Assembly (NCBI GenBank): GCA_964653285.1
Contig: CAZZEX010000072.1
Location: 1-25,081 of the forward strand
Source of the DNA: CAZZEX01 sp964653285
Lineage (GTDB): Bacteria > Chloroflexota > Anaerolineae > B4-G1
Reading direction: 5' to 3'
Length of the DNA: 25,081 bases
Shown here: piece by piece, positions 20,724-25,081 of the stretch
Layout of the letters: every line of letters begins with the position of its first letter
How positions within the stretch are numbered: the stretch's first letter is position 1
Notes under the pieces: generated by a model
The model's input: the letters and a program-made list of their open reading frames with translations, nothing else
Databases searched by the model: none
What the model was told of the DNA's origin: nothing
Position numbers and translations under genes: made by a program

Positions 20724-22154
20724 ATGCAAATACAATTCCTTGGCGCTGCACAGACCGTCACCGGCTCTCAGCACCTCATCTCGGTTTCCAACACCGGCTC
20801 TTCAGGCCGGTGCAGCCGCATCCTGCTGGAGTGCGGGCTGTTCCAGGGCAAGCGGCGGGAGAGTTTCGAGCGCAACCGCACCCTGCCCTTCGACGGTGCG
20901 AGCGTGGACGCGCTCATCCTCTCCCACGCCCACATTGACCACTCGGGCAACATCCCCAACCTGGTGCGCAATGGGTTCCGCGGCTCTATCCACTGCACCT
21001 TCGCCACGCGCGACTTGTGTTCGGCCATGCTGCGCGACTCGGCCTACATCCAGGAGCACGACGTTGCCTACGTCAACAAGAAGCGTGCCCGCAAGGGGCT
21101 GCCGCCGGTCGAGCCGATCTATACCCACGCCGACGCCATCGCCAGTCTGGAGTACTTCGTCAGCGTGGGGTACGACAGACCCGTGTGGGTCGCGCCAGGG
21201 GTGCGGTGTACCTTCCTCGACGCAGGGCACATCCTGGGCTCGGCCGTCGTCTTGTTGGAGATAGAGGAAAACCAGCAGCGGACACGGCTGCTCTTCAGCG
21301 GTGACCTGGGGCGGCACAGCATGCCGATCCTGCGCGACCCGACCCCCGCGCCGCCGGCCGACGTGCTTATCATCGAGTCCACCTACGGCGACCGGGCACA
21401 CCCGCTCCACGAGGAGGCCGAGCAGCGACTGCTTGATCTGATCGGTGAGACGTACAGCCACGGCGGCAAGGTCATCATCCCCGCCTTCGCCGTTGGTCGG
21501 ACGCAAGAGATCGTCTACAGCCTGCATCGGTTGGCGAGCGCCCACAGACTGCCCAACGCGCCCATCTTCGTGGATAGCCCCCTGGCGGTGAACGCGACCG
21601 AGGTCTTCCGGCTCCATCCTGAGTGCTACGACGAGGAACTGCGGCAGTTCATCGCCCAGGACCGTCACCCTGATCCCTTCGGCTTCGACCGGCTGCGGTA
21701 CATCCGCAACACGGAGGACTCCAAGGCGCTCAATGATCTGGAGGGACCGGCAGTCATCATCAGCGCCTCGGGGATGTGCGAGGCGGGGCGGGTGCAGCAT
21801 CACCTCAAGCACACCATCGGCGACCCGCGCAACGCGGTGCTGATAGTCAGTTGGCAGGCTCCGCACACGCTGGGCCGGCGGCTAGTCGAGCGGCAGAAGG
21901 TGGTGAAGATTTTCGGCCAGGAGTTCCCGGTGCGGGCCCGCATCGAGGCGATCCACGGCTACAGCGCTCACGCCGATCGGGACGGCCTGTTGGGCTGGGT
22001 CAAGCCCATCGCTCAGCACCTGCGACACGCCTTCGTCGTGCACGGTGACCCCGATCCGGCTGCGGCGCTGGCCGATGGGCTGAAGCAACTGGGCGTGCGT
22101 GAGGTAGCGGTGCCGGAGCAGGGGGACGTGTTTCAGGTCAGGGGGCGGGGTTGA
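20724..22154 (+). CDS. Beta-CASP metallo-beta-lactamase-fold ribonuclease (CPSF73/YSH1-like)
   Basis: A 476-residue predicted zinc-dependent RNase. MBL motif 2 is SHAHIDHSGN (His68, His70, Asp72, His73). His in LDAGHILGSA and Asp in LFSGDLGRH supply the remaining metal ligands. Beta-CASP motifs follow: IIESTYGDR (A), FAVGRTQEIVY (B) and ISASGMCEAGRVQHHL (C), then HGYSAHADRDGLL. Bacterial relatives cleave or degrade RNA. Two oddities: the usual LLDCG of motif 1 reads LLECG (Glu36), and residues 23-31 are extra relative to the usual family sequence and are encoded by a small palindrome (20792-20812). AGGAG near 20713 is the ribosome-binding site. The gene is complete and stops just as a new promoter begins. 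Confidence 0.93.
   Translation: MQIQFLGAAQTVTGSQHLISVSNTGSSGRCSRILLECGLFQGKRRESFERNRTLPFDGASVDALILSHAHIDHSGNIPNLVRNGFRGSIHCTFATRDLCSAMLRDSAYIQEHDVAYVNKKRARKGLPPVEPIYTHADAIASLEYFVSVGYDRPVWVAPGVRCTFLDAGHILGSAVVLLEIEENQQRTRLLFSGDLGRHSMPILRDPTPAPPADVLIIESTYGDRAHPLHEEAEQRLLDLIGETYSHGGKVIIPAFAVGRTQEIVYSLHRLASAHRLPNAPIFVDSPLAVNATEVFRLHPECYDEELRQFIAQDRHPDPFGFDRLRYIRNTEDSKALNDLEGPAVIISASGMCEAGRVQHHLKHTIGDPRNAVLIVSWQAPHTLGRRLVERQKVVKIFGQEFPVRARIEAIHGYSAHADRDGLLGWVKPIAQHLRHAFVVHGDPDPAAALADGLKQLGVREVAVPEQGDVFQVRGRG
20792..20812. repeat. Small palindrome within the beta-CASP gene
   Basis: CACCGGC (20792-20798) and GCCGGTG (20806-20812) are perfect inverted arms around TCTTCAG. The translation, NTGSSGRCS, sits where family members normally have a short turn between two strands. 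This suggests an in-frame repeat insertion. Confidence 0.55.
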
Positions 22155-22179
22155 CAGTCATACATCCGCCGTGTACAAT
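22151..22179 (+). promoter_or_regulatory. Near-consensus promoter before the decayed AbrB-type operon
   Basis: A perfect TTGACA (22151-22156), a 17-base spacer and TACAAT (22174-22179). It overlaps the beta-CASP stop codon and lies 38 bases before the ATG of the AbrB-like remnant. Confidence 0.7.
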
Positions 22180-22217
22180 GTGCGCCGGAATACTGCAACT
22201 GTGAGATGGTGATAAGA

Positions 22218-22357
22218 ATGGAAGTTACTACGGCGCAGGTTCGGCAGCGGGGCACAATGACGCTACCGGCGAAGGTGCGGGCGTGGCAGTCGAGGATCTG
22301 CTGGCGGCTATCCCCGCCGAACGCCGCCGCTACGTACTGTGTGAGGAGATATCGTGA
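22218..22357 (+). pseudogene. AbrB/MazE-type antitoxin remnant with internal deletion
   Basis: Residues 1-22 (MEVTTAQVRQRGTMTLPAKV then RA) match the N-terminal SpoVT-AbrB strand pattern of antitoxins. The frame then shifts: from the bases coding RA, a second frame reads AGVAVEDLLAAIPAERRRYV to a TGA at 22355-22357, which resembles the usual C-terminal helix of these antitoxins. The middle of the fold is missing, so a deletion appears to have joined N- and C-terminal parts out of frame. The uninterrupted frame runs to 22379 as nonsense. The protein is probably non-functional. Confidence 0.6.
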
Positions 22358-22659
22358 TGCAAACGGTTGGGTTGCCTGAGACGGTTGTTCAAGCCTGGGG
22401 GACAGAGGCAGCCAGGGATTTTGCGGCCTGGCTGGAAGAGCGGCTGCGTGCCGCGCAGTTTTCCCCTCAAGTCCAGGTCTCGGCTTTCGTGGCCCGACAG
22501 AAGGTGAACGTATTGATGTTAGAACGGGTGAGCAACCTGCTTCTAGCCGATGAGCCCAGACTAGTGCAAGCACCCGATACTCGACGCACAGGAATTCGGC
22601 ACGCCGAGTTTCGCCGTCCAGCGGCTGGCTACGCTTGGGCTCCGGGTGATCTACCGTGA
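22357..22659 (+). pseudogene. Truncated conserved ORF downstream of the AbrB remnant
   Basis: ATG 22357 overlaps the antitoxin stop (TGATG), the normal arrangement of a coupled pair. About 71 residues look protein-like: ETVVQAWGTEAARDFAAWLE, then VQVSAFVARQKVNVLMLERV and SNLLLADEPRLVQ. I recall similar ORFs beside AbrB-type genes in Chloroflexota but cannot name a function. After about 22569 the frame enters a peptidase fragment read out of frame, so the last 30 residues are not native. Confidence 0.5.
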
Positions 22660-22818
22660 GTGGTCAATCCCCCAATTGCTGGTCGCCCTTGACGCCGGGC
22701 AGCCGGTCGTTCTATTTGTGCGCACAGGGTTTCTGGACTACTGGCAGAAAGATGTGGCCCACGCTGTGGTGGTGGTTGGTGCCGAGGAAGATCAACGGTT
22801 TTGGCTTCACGATGCACT
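22565..22818 (+). pseudogene. C39-like cysteine peptidase fragment
   Basis: One frame, without a start codon and preceded by TAG at 22562, reads HPILDAQEFGTPSFAVQRL, then VIYREWSIPQLLVALDAGQP, then FVRTGFLDYWQKDVAHAVVV and WLHDAL. This resembles the middle and C-terminal part of Peptidase_C39_2-type papain-fold proteins, including the His of AHAVVV. The N-terminal part with the catalytic Cys is absent. It is a fragment joined directly to its neighbours on both sides. Confidence 0.6.
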
Positions 22819-22973
22819 TTCTGGACGAAATGACGCACTTCTTCAGCGTCTACAAGGACCTGGAGAGCGCCGAAGTCGTGGGCAAGGGATGGGAGGGGCT
22901 CGAGCGGGCTTATGAAGAGATCAAGCACGCCGTGGAGTTATATCGGATGAACTTTAGGAGTTTATTCGGGTAA
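22812..22973 (+). pseudogene. ppa: C-terminal fragment of soluble inorganic pyrophosphatase
   Basis: The frame reads HFLDEMTHFFSVYKDLESAE, then VVGKGWEGLERAYEEIKHAV to a TAA stop. HFF-x-x-YKDLE followed by GWE and a helix is the C-terminal end of family I pyrophosphatases (E. coli Ppa has HFFEHYKDLE and GWENAEAA). Only about 53 residues remain; the catalytic Asp cluster is missing. It begins where the C39-like fragment ends. Confidence 0.75.
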
Positions 22974-23055
22974 CAAGCCAGCAAATGCGACTGCCCGTCC
23001 CATTGCCCGGAGGGCCCGGAGGTGGGTCTCCGGGCTGAAGCGGTAGACCGTCGTC

Positions 23056-23075
23056 CCCTTCGAGTTCGCTCAGGG
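23056..23075. repeat. Short interspersed imperfect palindrome
   Basis: CCCTTCGAGTTCGCTCAGGG folds as CCCT..GAG-TTCG-CTCAGGG with a two-base bulge. It directly abuts the end of the ComEC-like fragment. Words of this type are common dispersed repeats in several bacterial groups; copy number here cannot be judged. Confidence 0.5.
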
Positions 23076-23077
23076 CG

Positions 23078-23414
23078 GGCCTCCAGCCGCTCCAGCACCC
23101 CGGCGTAGGAATGCCCGAAGTCATTGTCCGCCCCCACGCTGATGACCACCACCTCCGGATCTACCGCCTCCAGAAACTCCTGCGTCGTCGAACTGCAACT
23201 CCCGTGGTGCGCCACCTTCAGCACCGTGCTCCCCAGCGAAACCCCCTCTGCCACCAAGCCGATGCTCCACTTCCGCCTTGATGTCCCCTGGCAGGAGCAC
23301 CGACACCTGCCTGCAGGCCAGCCGGGTTACGACCGGGTTGTTGTTGGCGCTCCCCCCACTCTCACTCAACAGTCTCACCTCCGGGTGCAGCACGACCATC
23401 TCCAGCCCCTCTAG
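23078..23414 (-). pseudogene. ComEC-like metallo-beta-lactamase-fold fragment, frameshifted
   Basis: On the minus strand, MVVLHPEVRLLSESGGSANN, NPVVTRLACRQVSVLLPGDI and KAEVEHRL is followed in another frame by VAEGVSLGSTVLKVAHHGSC, TTQEFLEAVDPEVVVISVGA and NDFGHSYAGVLERLEA. Together they form the C-terminal half of the ComEC/Rec2-type MBL domain (LLPGDI, KVAHHGS, ISVGADNDFGH). One extra base near 23255 separates the frames. The N-terminal HxHxDH region and the extreme C-terminus are missing. It is a decayed fragment in the opposite orientation to its neighbours. Confidence 0.75.
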
Positions 23415-23717
23415 TTGACTGAGGAATCACAATAAACACGGCTCAGATCAGTACAACTTTTGAGGTGCACCCCATATGCAGACCGTCTTTATCGGCGTCT
23501 TGAGGCCGAAGAAGGGAATCCCGATCATTTCAGAAAAGGGCTCTCCACACACATCGCACAGATGTATCTTCTCAATATTTCGGGGCCGTGCTGGATACAA
23601 AGGAATTTCCTGATTCTGATGGATTCTGTGGTCTGCAAGGCCACGAGTTCTCTCTAGACATCTCGGTGAGTATGCGGTAAGCTAGCCCAGTTCATATCTA
23701 CAGGGGGCGCTTACCAT
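23415..23717. other. Unassigned stretch between the ComEC fragment and the transposase-like gene
   Basis: Base composition becomes more AT-rich here than to the left. A 65-residue forward ORF (23460-23657) is not recognisable. A second frame over about 23565-23670 reads plausibly (FGAVLDTKEFPDSDGFCGLQ) but has no start. The left end of a mobile element may lie here; I could not find an inverted repeat matching the right side. Confidence 0.4.
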
Positions 23718-24989
23718 ATGTCTTCAATAGGCCGCAAGAGGAACTGTAGTCGGGAAAAGAACTTCGACCCTCTTGCGAACAAGTCTAAACAGATTTGCGT
23801 GTTCATCGATCTGGAAGGATACAACAGCATCTTGTTTGATCCTGAAGCATTTCGTCAGTATCTGGACGGTACAATCAAGCAGCATCCCGAGCTATTCCCG
23901 GTTGCTATTCAGCAAGGATACAAACTGCACGATGTTCTTCCCGAGTCAAAGAGAATGCCTGGAATGCGCCTGCGGCGCATTGAGCTGTACACGGGAGCTG
24001 TCTTTACCATTCGACCTTCCTTTGTGATGCCTTACATGACGGGCTACACCGACGATGTGGAAAAGCCCTTGTTTCTACGCCGCTGGGGTGTTCCTCATTG
24101 GGACTTGGCCTACGTCTTTGGGCGCGACGAACAGTACTGGTATCGTCTTGAGAATCGCTTGGGGCGCAACAGCGTCGTCGGTACGACGGTCAAAAACGCC
24201 GACAAGTTACCCAAAGACCTACTGGCGGATGAGAAACACACCCGCTTCAATGGCGAAAAAGCGTATATTGCCACTACAGTAGGTGATGATTGTGTGTTAG
24301 GTGCTTCCTTGACTCTTGGTGCTGACGAGGAGAGTCTGACAGAAGCGTATGGACACTTCAAGACTGAGGCTCAGAACGTGTCCCCCGACTATGAACCTGA
24401 GACGGTTAACACGGATGGATGGAACGCTACTCAGTCTGCTTGGCGCACCTTGTTCACCAAGATTATGGTCATCCTGTGCTTTCTACACTCCTTTATCAAG
24501 ATACGTGATCGCTGCAAGCGGATGAAAGGTCTCTACGCAGAGATCAAAACTCGCGTCTGGGAAACTTATCGCGCCATTGACGCGGATTCCTTCTTGCGGA
24601 AAATCGATGAACTCAAGACGTGGGCATCACAAAAGATGCCCGCAGGAAATGGCTTGGAGGCGGTTCTCAAGTTGTGCAATAAGGCCCCTGAGTTCCTGAA
24701 AGCGTATAGCCATCCCTCTGCCTACCGAACCAGCAATATGATAGATCGGCATATGCAGCCAATGGACCACTACCTTGACAGCCACAAGTACTTTCACGGA
24801 CACCTGATGTCTGGAGAATACGGTTGTCGTTCTTGGGCACTATTGCACAACTTCCAGCCCTACTGCCCTCGCGCCAAGATCGCACAGACTTGCACATTAC
24901 CTGCTCATAAACTCAATGGCTTTGTCTATCATGGCAACTGGCTGCATAATCTTCTGATATCCGCCTCTATGGGAGGCTATCGCCAGTGA
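23718..24989 (+). CDS. Putative DDE-type transposase, family not identified
   Basis: A 423-residue protein. After CVFIDLEGYNS it has a basic middle and then AYIATTVGDDCVLGASLTLG, NTDGWNATQSAWRTLF and VILCFLHSFIKIRDR. The order Asp-containing strand, TDGW, then C-x-x-H-like CFLH resembles MULE/IS256-type DDE transposases. The end RTSNMIDRHMQPMDHYL, RSWALLHNFQPYCPRA and NWLHNLLISASMGGYR matches a group of transposase-like proteins I recall from several phyla. The codon use is more AT-rich than the surrounding genes, which fits transfer. The ATG at 23718 has a weak ribosome-binding site (AGGGGG at 23702). The 92 bases after the stop show nothing definite. Terminal repeats were not found, so the element's ends are unknown. 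Confidence 0.6.
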   Translation: MSSIGRKRNCSREKNFDPLANKSKQICVFIDLEGYNSILFDPEAFRQYLDGTIKQHPELFPVAIQQGYKLHDVLPESKRMPGMRLRRIELYTGAVFTIRPSFVMPYMTGYTDDVEKPLFLRRWGVPHWDLAYVFGRDEQYWYRLENRLGRNSVVGTTVKNADKLPKDLLADEKHTRFNGEKAYIATTVGDDCVLGASLTLGADEESLTEAYGHFKTEAQNVSPDYEPETVNTDGWNATQSAWRTLFTKIMVILCFLHSFIKIRDRCKRMKGLYAEIKTRVWETYRAIDADSFLRKIDELKTWASQKMPAGNGLEAVLKLCNKAPEFLKAYSHPSAYRTSNMIDRHMQPMDHYLDSHKYFHGHLMSGEYGCRSWALLHNFQPYCPRAKIAQTCTLPAHKLNGFVYHGNWLHNLLISASMGGYRQ

Positions 24990-25081
24990 CCACAGAAAAC
25001 ATCAGAACCAGGGAATTTCTGACAAATTTCTCACTTCAATGAGACGAGCTTGTGCCATAATTAGGGCAATCGGTCTCTGGT

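Noticed and set aside
20802..21866. A 354-codon minus-strand ORF opposite the beta-CASP gene
   Set aside because: The plus strand has all MBL and beta-CASP motifs; the minus-strand product shows no family pattern and is typical of GC-rich antisense reading.

Overview
The window looks like a bacterial chromosome segment from a Chloroflexota relative, most likely of the Anaerolineae type. This is inference, from GC-rich coding, large GT-C glycosyltransferases with C-terminal beta-sandwich modules, a DUF2723 protein, a very large cyclase/ATPase/TPR protein and many small palindromic repeats. No rRNA, tRNA or CRISPR array was seen. A run of exactly 100 N lies at 15533-15632, so the sequence is a scaffold with one placeholder gap.

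Region 1 (1-11651) is a same-strand block for cell-surface glycan synthesis. It holds two paralogous GT39-like GT-C proteins (the first cut by the window edge), a third GT-C protein, a DUF2723 (TMEM260-like) membrane protein and an O-antigen ligase/polymerase-like protein. The first three genes overlap as ATGA and are probably co-translated. A good promoter sits only a few bases before the DUF2723 start. One to three copies of an 'LLGY...W' C-terminal module recur in the four glycosyltransferase-like proteins. Their genes are full of small palindromes and heptamer repeats that are read through in frame.

Region 2 (11652-17555) has a class IIIb-type nucleotide cyclase fused to an AAA/NACHT-like ATPase and TPRs, with its own promoter containing a palindrome. 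It converges on a secreted subtilisin-like protease whose C-terminus is an array of at least 16 tryptophan heptads. The N gap lies inside that array, in perfect 21-bp register. Two perfect hairpins separate the convergent genes.

Region 3 (17502-22154) is housekeeping in character: an MgtE Mg2+ channel coupled by ATGA overlap to a ribonuclease D, a HicB-like antitoxin with a stunted partner ORF, and a beta-CASP metallo-RNase.

Region 4 (22151-23414) is a gene graveyard. A near-consensus promoter is followed by an internally deleted AbrB-type antitoxin, a truncated conserved ORF, a C39-like peptidase fragment, the C-terminal tail of an inorganic pyrophosphatase and a reversed, frameshifted ComEC-like fragment, joined almost without spacers. 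Region 5 (23415-25081) holds unrecognised sequence and a transposase-like gene of more AT-rich, different style, consistent with a mobile element next to the decayed zone.
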